Part shown: in pieces, positions 1 to 13,800 of the stretch | Position numbering within the stretch: position 1 is the first letter of the stretch | How the letters are laid out: the number at the start of each line of letters is the position of its first letter | From: Acridotheres tristis | Taxonomy: Eukaryota > Chordata > Aves > Passeriformes > Sturnidae | NCBI GenBank assembly: GCA_037013685.1 | Contig: CM072884.1 | Span: 98,374,048-98,438,047 of the forward strand | Length of the DNA: 64,000 nucleotides | Direction: 5' to 3' | Notes under the pieces: generated by a model | Told to the model about the DNA's origin: nothing | Databases searched by the model: none | Seen by the model: only the letters and a program-made list of their open reading frames with translations | Made by a program: the position numbers and the translations under genes

Positions 1-3000
1 AACCTTCTTGTTTTCTTATCAGTGAGACTACTGAAAGTTTTGTCTGGTGTTTGAACGAGGAAACAGCATTAGACCACTTAATTTAATATGGTTGCAGATT
101 ATTGCAGCATAGCCCTGACATGATGCATTCAATTTTATTTTGGACGTGTAGATTTTTTTTCCCATGTTTAAATATTTCCTTTTTTTGCTTGCATTTTATG
201 TATATAGTAAGAGATATCCTAGGATTTCACTGCACTGATTTTGGTTATGCCAATTTTCTGGCACTGAAGATGAAGCCCAAAACTGCAGCTTGACTATAAG
301 ACAACGGAAGGTGGAAATGTGCTGAAGTGAGTTATTTTCAGGGCTGATGTCAGTTTCTTTTAATGCAAGTCCCCTAGCAAGCATGAAAATCATGTCCAAA
401 GTGTCAGTCCCAAGCTGCCCTCTCTCCAGGAACTGAAGAGCAGCAGTAAGGGCTGATATCCAATCTAAAGGACCTGCCACTGAAACACTCAGAGTTTCTA
501 CTCAAGAACCTGGAAAAATTGCACTTTTTGGCACCCAAAGAACTAATTTTTTCCATTTGTCAACACAATCAGTTGGTTTTTACACGCAAAGTGTGATTCA
601 AAGATGCCTAACATGACACCAGCTGTCCAGAGCCGTTTTCCCAGCAGTGCCTGTTACCTCAACATTTTGCAACACTTAAAGTTGGGTTCACTGGGCTGTT
701 ATGAGTGCAGGCTCATCTGTCTGTGGCTCATGACCAAAGAAGAAAACAGAAAAGAATCAGATCAAAGAGTTCAGACTTGAAGCCAAGTTCAACAGAACTG
801 GAATGAAGGACTCTTCTAAACATCCTATAGAACCTTCTATCCCATACACAAAACATTTCCTGAATTTGTGGTAGCTTCTGCAAATCTCTTTCAAAAACAC
901 ATTGCCAAGTAGTCTCCATTTCCAAATAATTCTCTCTTTCATGCCCTCCAAAGAATTAGCGAAAAACACACACAATCATTTTAAAGAAAAATAAATTAAG
1001 TGAAAACTATCAACTTTACTATGTAATTGCATTGAATCCATGCAATTATGTGCAAGAATAATTTAATTCCTTTTACTGATTCATTCCAGAGTTAGAATTA
1101 CACAGTATTAAGGCTAATCTTTCATACTTAGAATAATTGATTGGTCTCAATATATTTGTTTGGGGGATGACTTAGGCAAAAAAGCACTAATTGCTCAGTG
1201 GGTGATGGTGTACGTTTTCCCTAGGCTGTATGTGATGATGCAAGGTTTCTACAAGATCACCACCACACACTAAATCAGCCCTGGAGCACTTTCTGGTATT
1301 CCAGTGCTGCCTCCATGCTTTTTTGGTCAAGGACATTGAGTGGCTGCCAGAGGGTTGAATTCTCTTTGCTTGTACTTTCACTCAGTAGAAATAGAAGAAA
1401 GGGGCGTTTGGTCCTTTTCTGGGGCACATTCTTCCTTCCATCATCCCTGTGGGTGATGGTGATGTTTTCATGCTCAACTGTGGATGGGTGTTCATTCCTA
1501 AGTAGTAGTGCAAGGAAAGCAGTGGGGAAAGGCACATTTTTCCATCTACACACTGGTATAATCAATTGCAGTCTTTGTGGGCCTGGGAGAAACATTTAAG
1601 CACAAAGATAGCCCTTTCCAGCTCACACACCTTGGATTGTGTATCAGGCAGGTGCCAGCCACCACTACACAGATCCAAAGGAAGGAAGGGCCACTGAAAA
1701 AGCTTCCTCAGACTTTTCTTCAGAATTTGAATTTTACATCAATAGACACAAACTTACCTAACAGGTTCCTAGTTTCTCAAAAAAAAAAAAAAAAAAGAGT
1801 GAGAAAAGAAAAAGAAAAGTTATTTGAAGGAACAAACTGGGCTAATGAAAAGAAGTGAAATAAAAGTTATTTGCTACTTGCTGCTAAAAATAATTATTTT
1901 GGACTTAAGGTACAAGATAAATGGCAACCATATATAATTTTTGAGGGCAATCGTGTATGACTGAGCAATCAAAAAAAACCGTGGGCAAATCCCTCATATA
2001 ATCCAAATAGAATGGAGGAGCAAACCAAACTTAGATGAATCAATAGGATAGGAAAAAATTATTGTATTTACTTACATAGTCCTACATTTTGTAAGAAAAA
2101 AAAAGAGTTCACAAAGAAAAAGAAAATCCAAACAGAAGTTAGTCTTTACTTGCATCAGAAGTGTCATGTGTGGGATCTGTTTCATATGCACCAAACTGAT
2201 GTATTTTTGCTTAAAGCCTAATACAGGCTACTACTATATGTGTAAATTTCCTAAAGTCCCTCTTCAGTCTTCACATCCCCATGTATTAACCTCTTATTAT
2301 TTTTCAGTGCAAGGTTGTTTTCTCCTCCTGACAAGGTCCTCTTTTTTTTTAACTTCTATTTTTCATTTCTCAGAAAGTTTTGTTTGAATATTCATATTTT
2401 TTCTCAAAGGAATGGATAAAAAGCAAATAGTAGTGCAGTGGCTGTTTAAAGACAAAGATGCAAGGAGGAGGACCAGGAGGCACAGGCAGAAAAGAGGCAT
2501 TGCAGTGTGCAGAGAACTTTGAGAGACGTTTTGGGCAACTTTCAGTGAGGAGAACCACATCAGCTGTTTGTATTTCTAGGTCACAGAGGTCAGAACAACA
2601 GCAAGAAGCTTTTCTTTCAGGAAAATAAAACTCACATTAATCACTCACAAGTATGGGAGTGATCAACTGAAGCAAGTGAACACATAAGAAATTTAGCAAG
2701 TGGTTCATGAAATTTATTTTTTCCACATTTTATCAAATTATAGTCTTTCCAAGGCACTGTTGCTACAGGAATGATGTTTTAGGCAGTCAGTTCTTTTGGA
2801 AATGTTAAATTTATGTTTGACTTCTCCAAGACCCGATTCTTTCTTCAAATATTTGAGCTACAAAAGCTAGCGGCTTAATGTCCAAAGTATCTGGAAGGAT
2901 CATTGCCTTTTGTGTGAGCCAGTGCATTAGAAGTGCTGCAGGATTACTGGGATTTGCTGTGTTGCTTTTATAAAGCACTGAGTCCCAGTGCAGCACAGTG

Positions 3001-4469
3001 GTGAGACCTGCAGAGCCAGATGCCTGGGAAAGCACATGGGAGAGGTCCCAGATCCTGCAGGCAGAGTAGGAGCCTGCAGCTTGCAGGAGTGCAGATATCT
3101 CTTTTCTCAAATCTGCTGCCAGACAGCCAGCAAGGGACAGGGGTCGGATATTAGTAGGTCAAAAATGCATCTATTATTGATTCCATCTGTTGATTTTAAT
3201 TCACAAAAAACTCCCTTCTGTCCAGCCCATCAGTCCTACTCCTCTGGCCACCCCTTCTCACCTCTGAGACCAGAGTACCTTTCCCCAGCTTGGCACCCAG
3301 TGCAGTGAAGTTGTACCTGCTGGAGAAAGTGTCTGAACAGTGCCTTGCAGAGCAGCAGAGAAACTGAGTGTCTGCTGAAGGCACCTGCCTCTGCTGAGCA
3401 TACAGCTTACAACATCACCTTGCCTTCACCCTTATTTATCCCTCCACCCACCACTTTTGGAGTAAAATGAGTTGTCTTTGTTTCTGCTGGGAGAGCAGAT
3501 GGGAGAGGGAGGTACTCCATGGTCAAGTATTTTTCTGTGTCTGCTCCTTTACCTTCACCTGTGCCCTCAGTCTCTTATTTTCTTCCTCCTTTCAGAAAGG
3601 GCTGGGCACAGACAGAGTCTTAGGACAGTTATTGCCTTTAAGCCTGACTTAATTAAAATCTCTTTCATTACCATCACTGATCTGAGAGTATCATTACAAT
3701 GAACAGGATAGATAACTTTAGCCTTTACAATAACAATAAAAGATAACTGCCCATGACCATATGTGTCAAATAATATTAACAGAACGTACAATTCAGTAAT
3801 GAGAGTTAATTCAGTCCTTAATAGCACTGAGGTACTGGTATAATTTAACATTCAGCTATTGGACAGGATTGTCTAAACCACCATTGCTTGCTGCACTCCT
3901 CTCTGCACGTGAAGCACCCACCTTCTCCAGCAGCAGGGCTCAGGTGCAGAGCAGCTGTCCAGTGATGGGAGCAGATCCCATAGACAGCAGCTGGTGATGG
4001 CCCCACCGTGCTTCTGCATTTAAGACTATTAAACCATCTAAAGCCTTCATGGGAAGCTGGTTAGTTCCCCGAAGTGGCAGTAATGGCCCAAAAAGTATTG
4101 AGACAATTTTCTGCTACTAAACCTGTCTCGTTTTGGCAGGGACAGAAAGGAACCTTCTGTGCCTGTGCTTCAGTTCCTGCATGCACTGGGGAGCTGGCAA
4201 GCCCTGCCCCAAAGCTGCTCACACTGTGATGACACTGTGCAAGCAGTTCTGCCCTGGCTGGTGCCATCTGATGCTTTGCATCTCGGGGTGCTGCTCAGCC
4301 ATTGCTGGCACATCAGTCTGCAGGACTGAATCCTCCACAACAGCTTGGATGCCACTGGACACTCCCATCATTCCTATGGCAATCTTCCCCATCATTCACA
4401 CCTATCCACCTTCTGACCTCTCTGATCAGCCTTCCAAAAAGGATGTGCCAAGTTAGCTCTGGCAAAACG
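1..4469. other. Intergenic or intronic sequence, no gene recognised
   Basis: AT-rich unique sequence. I see an 18-base A run at 1779-1796 and short A-rich stretches near 2095-2125, but no transposable element I can name and no ORF with a recognisable domain. Overlapping ORFs on both strands at 1187-1600 are about 100 codons at most and have no identifiable motif. The minus-strand ORF at 196-480 is described separately. Confidence 0.6.
196..480 (-). other. Protein-like minus-strand ORF, unassigned
   Basis: A 94-codon ORF whose first part reads like ordinary globular protein, with a mixed hydrophobic/acidic stretch (…LERGQLGTDTLDMIFMLARG…). A possible splice acceptor (TTTCAG on the minus strand) lies just before the ATG, but the pyrimidine tract is weak and I found no convincing donor. 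I do not recognise the product. It may be a chance ORF, an old pseudogene fragment or an exon. Confidence 0.12.
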
Positions 4470-4474
4470 GTAGC

Positions 4475-5191
4475 TGTCTTAGGCTGCAATACAGGATGTG
4501 ACCAAAAGTATGTATTCTATCATCATCTGTTGAAACCAGGTGGAGCAGTGATCTTTATCTCTGTGGGAGATATTCTCTGTTAATGGGTCATCTGTTAAAA
4601 CCAGGTGGGGCAGTGTTCTTTATCTTTTCCACAACCCATCCTTCCTCCAGGAAAATATCTTCTGTTAATGGGCCACTGAGTCCCACTGCATGGCTGATAA
4701 AATTACATCATCCCATTGGGAGATGCTCCACCCAGGGGGAGGAGCCAAGCATTTCCTACCTAGCTTAAATCTGAGATTTGGAACACCAAAGCATTATTTT
4801 TCCACTGGATTCCAGAGGAAAACCTTCCACATCATCACTGGACCTTTGGAGGAAAACTGCACCCCTCTACAGGACCACTGCTTCAGCTGAACCACATCTG
4901 TCACTGCAGGAGGACTGCAGCCACCATTTAATGGGACTGCTACCAACACCCTGACTGACAGGGTGTCAGGTTGGATTCTGACTCTGTCAGTGTTTTGGGT
5001 TTGTTCTCTGTAATACTGTATTTCTATTTTAATTTTCCTATTAAAGAACTGTTATCCCTATTCCCATATCTTTGCCTGAGAGCCCCTTAATTTCAAAATT
5101 ATAATAATTTGGAGGGAGGGAGTGCACATTCTCCATTTCAAAGAGAGGCTCCTGCCCTTCTTAGCAGACATCTGTCTTTCAAACCAGGACA
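4475..5191 (+). mobile_element. Solo LTR, avian ERVL-type, with 5-bp target-site duplication
   Basis: A 717-bp element starting TGTCTTAGGCTGC and ending CAAACCAGGACA, so it has TG...CA termini. It is flanked by identical GTAGC pentamers (4470-4474 and 5192-5196), as expected of a five-base target-site duplication. ATTAAA at 5040-5045 is a likely polyadenylation signal. The last ~150 bp (R/U5) are clearly related to the ends of the LTRs at 37940-39761 and 43174-43861, while the U3 halves differ. A direct repeat lies in U3 (4523-4676). No internal retroviral sequence is attached on either side, so this is a solo LTR formed by recombination between the two LTRs of a provirus. ERVL is inferred from the 5-bp TSD and from recognition of the family. 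Confidence 0.85.
4523..4676 (+). repeat. Imperfect direct repeat in LTR U3
   Basis: Two adjacent copies begin with TCATCTGTT at 4523 and 4588, a 65-bp offset. Each runs through AACCAGGTGG and CTTTATCT to CTGTTAATGGG. The second copy carries about 23 extra bases in its distal part. Confidence 0.75.
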
Positions 5192-5196
5192 GTAGC

Positions 5197-8100
5197 TCTT
5201 GTGGGAGTCAGTGAGAATAGGAAGAGGTGCTTTCCCACTGGGGTGGCTTTCTGTCTCACTCAGAGCTCATTCAGGAGTTGCTGATGGACTGGAGCACCAT
5301 CCAGGCTGCCAAGTGCACTGCTGGTCAGATCTCCTTCCGGGGACACTGCTCAGTACCACAGGAGCAGGGGTCCTCAGCAAGGAGCTCAGCAGCCAATTCC
5401 TGTTCTTTTGATTGTCCTCATGAAAGAATTAATATTCATCCAGGAAATCAAATTGTCATCAATTTTTCTGCTGTAAATCCCAGGGTCTCCAGTAAAGACT
5501 ACATGCATGCACTGTTTCAGAGAGAGTTTGATGACCTTTTTCATCTGGAGGCAGCTTGGGTGTTACAGAGTAATAAGGTAAGGACCAGAAACAAATAGAA
5601 AATAATTGACATGGGAGTGTGCCTGACAAAACTTCACTGACAGATGTGACCATTGTTTCAGCTGGTGCCATGAAGTCTCTGTCCTCTGCTCTTTGTCATA
5701 TTTCATAGGAAACTGTTCCCTGTGGTCAGTGGCTGTGTAGCTCTTCTGAAGAACCAAATCATGTCACAAAGCTGGCATCATATTCTACTTTATCACTGCT
5801 CATGAAGGCAAAAATATCTCAAAAAGGACATTGAAAAATGAGGAAATATGCAGAGAGGAGCAGCAAGTTTGATCATTGCTCTGGAAAGAAAACAGGACCA
5901 TATGGAAAGAGACCAATATCCTTCAAGTAGGTAAATATATAGCAGAGAGAAATAAAAAAAAGGAATAGGAAAATGGGTGATAAAGGAATAATTGAGATTT
6001 GAGAGCCCTCCAATGAAATCATCACATAACAGACAGATTTGAATTGTCGCAAGGTCAAATTATCCAATGTAATTAAATTTGTGAACTCATTGCTGCATAA
6101 AAGTATGGAAAAAATACGTAAAAACAATTAGACAAATTCATAGAAGAAAGAGGCTTCATATAAAAACCCACACCTGATGGAGAAGCCTCTGACAGCAGGC
6201 TGTGGATAAGAGATCCTACCAGAAGAGCATGAATGCAAACTTAGTCTATGCACTCAGTTGCTGCCTGAACACTTTTCATTTTGCCTGATGGTGGCTGCAG
6301 GGAGGCACAGAGGAATCTGGGCCACATGGGACCTGTGAACCCTTAGACACATGTTGTCAGTACAGCTCCAGACTGGCCAAAGACAGCTGGAGTAGAGTCA
6401 CTGCCATGGATCTGAGCTGAGGAGGGATGCAAATGATGACAACACTTGGTCTAGAGGGAACACAGTGGGCAAGGTGATAGTTACACTTCAGCAAGTGATA
6501 CCTCCTCACCTCTCAGAGCTGGGGGAAGATTTTCTCCACCTCTGACTCAGGAGTGAGCACTGACAACAAAGCTGAACCCTGTATGACCGATGAGTACAGT
6601 TTATGGGATATCATATATAATGCAATGACATCTCTTTATCACTTTTAATGTATTCCAGTCCACTCTGGTATAGCTCCACACCAAATACAGCAAAATGTTC
6701 AGTGTAAGGGAGACATAAAATTGAGATGTGTGGAGTAAAAACACTTGCTCCTTCTTGCCTCATTGCAAGAGGTAAGAAAAATTCAAGTTCTTAAATGTAG
6801 TTTATAGAGCAGGAAAACAGCATATTATTGAGTAACTGTAAGGCAGATGAGGTAACCATTAACTGATTCTATTATTCTGCCTTCTCTCAACATTAAAGTG
6901 GCTTCCCTATAATTTAGAATGAATTATGAAAGTGTTTCCTGACTACACCTCTCCTAATGATGCAGGGGATGGTGTTTCAGTTCACTCTTGCTTTGTCCTG
7001 TAGTGAAATATGCCAGATAAGAAAATTAGCAAGCTGTTCTCCTTAGCCATTTCGAACAGTGTATTATCCCACCCTCACAACAGGCAACTGGCAGGTAGGC
7101 TGGGAATATAATCAGCTTTGAGCCCATCATGAACATATTTGATGAATTGTTACTCCACAAATTATGTCTGCCTGACAAAGTACCTGGCGTAGGAGTCTGT
7201 GCATTCCTGTCACGAGACAGCTTTGCTGGGTAAGGAATTTAGGACTGGTTTCAGAAGGAACTCGGCTGCTAACATTTTCTTTTGGCACCTCTGGGAATTA
7301 TCCCAGTTTGGAGTCTTTTAAAAAGTTACAAAATCCCCTAAAGGCTCATTTCTGATCAAGTGCTGCAGCTTTCTGGGGAAGGCAGGCTCTAAACAGAAAA
7401 AAAAAATAAAGCACAGTTACACTTGCACAGTCCTTCCCTTCCCATGCTGTACCATGCACTGCTGGCTTGTGGAGGCCCTTTGTGCCTCTCCAGGGAGCTA
7501 TGCTTCCCCACAGGCCAACACTGCCTCTCATCTCGTGGCTGCAGTGTGCTGTGACCCAAACTGCAGCTCCCTCACTCCAGAAATAGCATCCTGCCTCTGG
7601 GAGAGGTCAGCTGTGGCTGCTCTGCTCTGGAGGTTTCCAAACATGCCCTGCCTGATTTCTCACTGCCTTTCTCCTCTTTGGGAATCATCTCTCAAGGAGC
7701 TCTGCATTACCTCCCCACATCGCTGCCCCAGGGCAGGAGACAACATCTGCACGGAGCTGCCACTCTGCACATTTCTAACCCTGGAGAATCCTGTATGTGG
7801 GTGAAGCTTCCATAAATCACCCATGGGGAAGTTCCTAGACATCCCCTGCTCCAGATCTGTGGCTCAAGGGAGTTATAAATTTGGGATTTGGGATACCTCA
7901 CTGTGCTGCAGGTAACGTCAAAGAGGGCTCTTTAGAATGTAAACATACCCAGACTCAGAGCAAGGGTCTAACAGCAGATTTCTGAAAGATTCCTAAGAAT
8001 AGCATAAAAAACAGTCTTCTTCCCTTACAATTCCTCCCAGCCTCTGGAAACCAACATTTTAAGGTGTTCTTGAGGCTGCATACTCATCACTGTTTGTAAT

Positions 8101-8853
8101 AGCTCTTTCTTCCATGAACTTAACCAAGTCCTTTCAAATTATTTTTTCTTTTTGGATAAATGCATTAATTTTTTGAGAGTGAGGTTTGAGATTTTTTTTC
8201 CTTATTTTTCCCTCTTTTTTTTTTTTTTTTTTGCATGTGTTACAATAAACAGCCATGACATGAGGGTAGCAGGTTATTCCAGAGGGCTGGAGCTCAGCTG
8301 CAGATCTACAGAATCATTTCTGCCCAGCATGTCCTCCCTCCCTGCCTCCTGAGCCCATCTCATGATCAAGCCCAGTGTTCTGCTGTGGTAACCAGCCACT
8401 CCTGATCCTGCTTTTCCCAGCTCCCTGGGGCATGCAGTGAGCCCTGTGTGGGGGCAGTGGTTAGTGCTTCCAGCAATCACTGAGACTGTTCTTTATGTGC
8501 TCCATCGGTCTGAGACAGAAATATGAATGCCTGAAGAGATCAACCATGTGGACCACTCACCAGGAAGAGGGAGCAGAGATTAACTGCCTCATATTCTCCC
8601 CAGGACCTCCTCTCCAGAGCTCCCCTCCTTCACCTTCCCCAAGCCATGCCTGTCCTGCCCTGCTGCTGACCCAGCCCTGGTGTCCTTCTTTTCTCTTGGA
8701 GCTTCATGGCCCTCCCAGGCAGGCTGGGCTGGTCTTGGGGCATGGCAGGGCTGAAAGTGCAGGTGAGGACAGTTCTGTGACACTGTGAACTCTGCAGGAG
8801 TTCTGACATCTCCCAGTCAGTTCTGATTTTGCTGTGACATCACAGTACAGCTG
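5197..8853. other. Unique sequence, no gene or element recognised
   Basis: No transposable element or coding domain recognised. A 123-codon plus-strand ORF (5227-5598) begins 36 bases after the solo LTR and a 116-codon plus-strand ORF lies at 7454-7804. Neither has a motif, exon-like boundary or similarity I can name. An 18-base T run occupies 8215-8232. Confidence 0.55.
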
Positions 8854-8857
8854 GTCC

Positions 8858-9296
8858 TGACACCTAGAGGAGGTGGAACAGAGGCTAAACAGAGTTAAGA
8901 GGAATAAAGTGGATATTTATTGAGGGGCCTTCAAGAGCCAGACCCTGGCAGTGCCAGTGCCACAGTTGTGGCCCCTGCCTGGATGGCTCCAAGATGAAAG
9001 CAAAAGAGGGCTTGGTCACGAGATCTCATATCTTTATAGGTTTTAGTCCATTTGCATATAATAGCCTCAAATTATGAAGTTTCATCCTCTTTGCTTGCTT
9101 GCTTGCTTACCCGCCCTCCTCTTTTCACGTTGTTTATGCTTAGGGCCTGAAGTTTGAAGAGATTGTCCTTGAGTCCCCAGCTGGAATAGGACTGTTTTGT
9201 ATTCATCACCCTGTGAAAAGATCCTAGTAACCCTTAATATAAAACTAAAAGCTGCACACCAAAGCAGAACAGAAAAACTTAAAACTTAAGGCATCA
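8858..9296 (-). mobile_element. Solo LTR, antisense, probably ERV1-like
   Basis: A 439-bp element read on the minus strand: TGATGCCTTAAG at its start, a TATA box (CTATAAAG, plus 9032-9039), an AATAAA signal about 115 bases further (plus 8916-8921), and an end at GGTGTCA. Flanks carry GTCC on both sides (8854-8857 and 9297-9300), a possible 4-bp target-site duplication. Four bases and the long TATA-to-poly(A) interval fit gammaretrovirus-like (ERV1) LTRs. A 4-bp match can arise by chance, so the exact ends are less certain than the LTR call. No internal region is present. Confidence 0.65.
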
Positions 9297-9300
9297 GTCC

Positions 9301-10173
9301 GACTGTGGCTGGTTCTGTGTGCTTTCCCCTCATTTCTCCTGCTGTATGTGCAGCGTCAGCGCTGTTCATCTTCCAGCTTTGGCTGCTCCTCTGTTTGGTG
9401 GATGATTCGTTTCCCAGAAATGTCATCCCAGTAATGTCCATGAGCCTAAATGCCACTTTTTTTTTTTTTTAAAGATTACAGATGGGCATAGTTAACATGA
9501 TTTACCAAGATTATATATAAAGTATCACAAATTCTTCCCTTGATGAAGACCACATATCTCTTTAATGCTTTATGTGTAGCCTAAGGTTGTACTAGAGCAG
9601 CTCTTTTTATGAGAGGATCTTGTTTTGTTAGATGATTTACTCACAGAAAAATGTCAAGAAAATCTCATTCTCCACAAGCACTACACAGTAGTTCCTACAT
9701 GTGTATGCTTTGAGAAAAGTCTACTCTCTACTAACTTAACCACAACTTTGGCAATTTTTTTTAGCTGGAGTAGTAGCAACCACCTCGGAAGTACCTCAGA
9801 TCCAAGAGCTACACAGATGGTAGAAATGGACACAGCAATTCCATTAAAAATAATAATAGTCAATGTGTGGAGGTGACAGGTGAAAATAATATATTGGACC
9901 TATAAGAAAAGGAAAAGACAAGACATGAATAAGAGTGTTCTTGGAGGACATTTAGACAATCATAGAATAAAAATAGCTGGATAAAGAAAATCCTCCAAAA
10001 AAGTGGAGCTGGCAAAAGAAAGACATATTTTGAAACAGCAACAAAAGAGTGAATTATGCCTGTGAGCTGAGAAGCTGAATGACAGTGCCAAGGTCAATGG
10101 GACAGTAGACAATAGCAAGAGAGAAAGTTAAGAGTTTTGTCATTTGCTAACTTGGCCATGAGAAGGATAATAT
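9301..10173. other. Unique AT-rich sequence
   Basis: No element or gene recognised. Short ORFs on both strands around 9625-9876 overlap one another and look accidental. Confidence 0.55.
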
Positions 10174-10860
<687 letters not shown>

Positions 10861-13800
10861 GTAGAGTTTTGTCCCTGAACACCAAGAAAGCCAAAGAAAG
10901 AATAAGAAGGAATAGAGGAATAAGAAATGGGAATAAACAGTACTACAGACATCAAGAAACAGCAAGGTCTGCAAAACTAGAAATACAGTAATATAAAATC
11001 AGAGTGTCCTTTCTTTTCTCTGAGGCACAAGAACAATTTGATTATAGGAGGGATTTGAGAAACATACAAGAAGAGATTTTGCAGGATAAGAAATGTTTCT
11101 CTTACAGCTTGAGAAAAATACACATTTCTGAAAAAAACATGGAAGAAAATATCATTGCTGGTAAAACAGTGGGAGTGAAAAGAGAAAGACATCTGTATTT
11201 ATGATAACCATACATTTTAGAAAATAACATTTATACTTCAGGACATATGAAAAAACCAATGAGAAATAGCATAGATATTATATCAAAGACAAATCAATCA
11301 TTTGAGTTTTCCATTAGAAAATCTGATGCTTGATTTTGAACCATATTTCTGAGGGCTATGGAGCACACAGAGATAATAAAAATATTTTCTCTGAAACCCA
11401 AAAATGTCTTTAAATATAAGTTCTAGAGAATTAAGGAAGACAGATATATAGATGCACTTGCCTTGAAAATTAGAAATTTCCTAAATCCTCCATTATATTC
11501 AAGCAATAGTTTTAATCTCCAAGCAGGTTATAGGTTTTTACTTTTCTCTGATGCAAATTAATAAATTGTTCAGCTCACATTTCACAACAATTCCCAAAGC
11601 AGGACCCACAGGAAGGTCATGCAGACACCTTTGGAAGCAGAAGACCACGAGCTGCTCATTGTGTGGCTGTGGTTTCTACTTCACTAAAAGCAGCAGATTG
11701 TGTTTCAGGGTGATGCTATCGTTCCAAATTCTTGGGGAATTTGGAACACAAGCCTCTCCCCAAAGCAAGGCACTGCCAGTTTGCTGCTGGCCACACCTGT
11801 AGCTCTGTCAGGACAGGTGCCCATAGTCTGAAGATCCTCCCATGCTTTGGCCTGAGCGAGCTCTCCAGACTCTGCCATCCAGGGAGGAGAGAGCTCCTTT
11901 CCTACCAAAGCACGTGAAACACGGTGAGAAAGACATCAATGATGGTTTTGAACATTTTTCACTCTGAAACAATAGTTTTTGCTTTTGTGGAAATTTCAGT
12001 GACAGCATCTGTGGTTTACAAAGAGAAATAGACTGCAAGATAAGGTTAAAGTTTAAAACCTTGTCCTCACCACACAGAAGAAAAGATCTCACATCTTCCC
12101 GAGTGAGGGTCTGCTGTTTTCTACAGGATGTGCCTAGGTGAGAGAATATGGTTCCCAGCAGCTATCTCCTGCAGCTTTCTCTGATCAAGAGGGAAAGGGT
12201 GACTCCTGTGTTCTTGTACCCACAAGAAATAGCATCCACGTCTCCCCGATCCTGCAGCCCCAGGGTCTCCTTACTGGACCCCCATGGCAAGCAAGAGAGA
12301 AAACCTCTGGTGATGCCCAACTCTGTTTGTATAAATAGATTAAGATAGGCCTGTACCAGGTAGCTGAATCACTCCAGAAGCACTGGTGTTTGTCCAAGAG
12401 CAGTATTTTCTCTCCTTAGAGAGTCATGGGCCACCTGTGGGTGTCTGAGCCAGCCTCATCTAAATTTGCAGAGCTCCTGCTGTAGCCAGAGGATTTTAAG
12501 AAATTGTTGAAGTTCCAGCAAGCCTCAATCTTGCAGATTCCCCATGCATGCTGTGATTATCTTGTTACAAAACTGTATGAATCATTGCAATAATCTCATG
12601 TACTAAGAAAAGGAATTTGGTACCTCCGTTCAACCCTTATTGAGCAGTATACCTCTGACTGCTTGGGTTTACAGCCTCTTTTCTGACTGAAAACAAATTT
12701 ACATATGTCCAGACTCTCCATTTTCCATTAAGCAGAAGAAAGATGACTCACTAAATTCATTGTCTGCACTAATGAGATGAGTGCTCATGAAGTTTCTGAT
12801 CACACTCCAAAAAATACTTCTGAGTGCAGGTATTTAGAAAATGCACTTATCTGAACAACTTTCACCCTGTTTGTCAGACCTTTTAACCAATCATCACAAT
12901 TCTAGAGTATTAAGCTATAAGCCTGGAGGACACTGCCTGTAAAGGAACAGTGTGCCACTGCCTTTGCAAACCAGGAGCTCTGCCCTGACAGGGCATTTCT
13001 GTGCATCCCTGCTGTCTGTGGTACCAGCAGCCTGTCAGAAGTGCTGTAGGGATCTGAGAACACTGCCAGTGACATTTTGAGTACTCAAATTTATCTTTGT
13101 TTTATGCTGCTTAAGATAAAAACCTTTGCCATCTTTTCAATACACTGATGTCAATTAATTTACTGCTGCGGCTATCTAAAATTTCAAACAGTGCTGACAT
13201 TTTCATTATTTGGCAAACTTACCCTTCATTATCCACTTTGCCTCTCATCCAGGCTCCATAAGGCCTGAGATTTACCCTAAGTAACAGCTAATTGAATACA
13301 TTTCTCAGTGCAAGAAATCTTTTAATCTGCAAAGATCAAATAACAGAATACTTGCACAGCAACAATTCAGCTGAAGATTGGATTGCCACATGCTTGCACC
13401 ATCCTAATGAGCAGGAAGCAGATACTATTTCCCAGCTCTCCTTCTTTAATCTACCAACCAGGGGTGGAACTATAAAAAAGGAACCACAGCTCAATAGGCA
13501 GGGAGGCTCCCTTTTAATGTTTTCTCCAGGCTCAAGTTTTTACATGACAAAGACATTTTCCTGCCTTTACTGGTTTGCAGATATAAGGATTGAAATATAA
13601 TTGTCATCAGCATTTGCAAATGGAGTGAGAACTCTCAATTTGACTTTTGGAGAGCAATAATAAAGAAACTCGTTGAAAATTTTCCCCCTTATTCTTACAT
13701 AAAACTACACTTCTTTTCTGTTTTAAGTTTCCTCCTATGAAATAGTCATTAAGGCCCAAATTCCAGGCACTTTCAAATGTATGAGAGTGGCAGAGGAAAA

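Noticed and set aside
5227..5598. 123-aa ORF just after the solo LTR, considered as retroviral leader or gag
   Set aside because: The LTR is bounded by target-site duplications at 5192-5196, so the ORF lies outside the element. No gag-like motif is visible.
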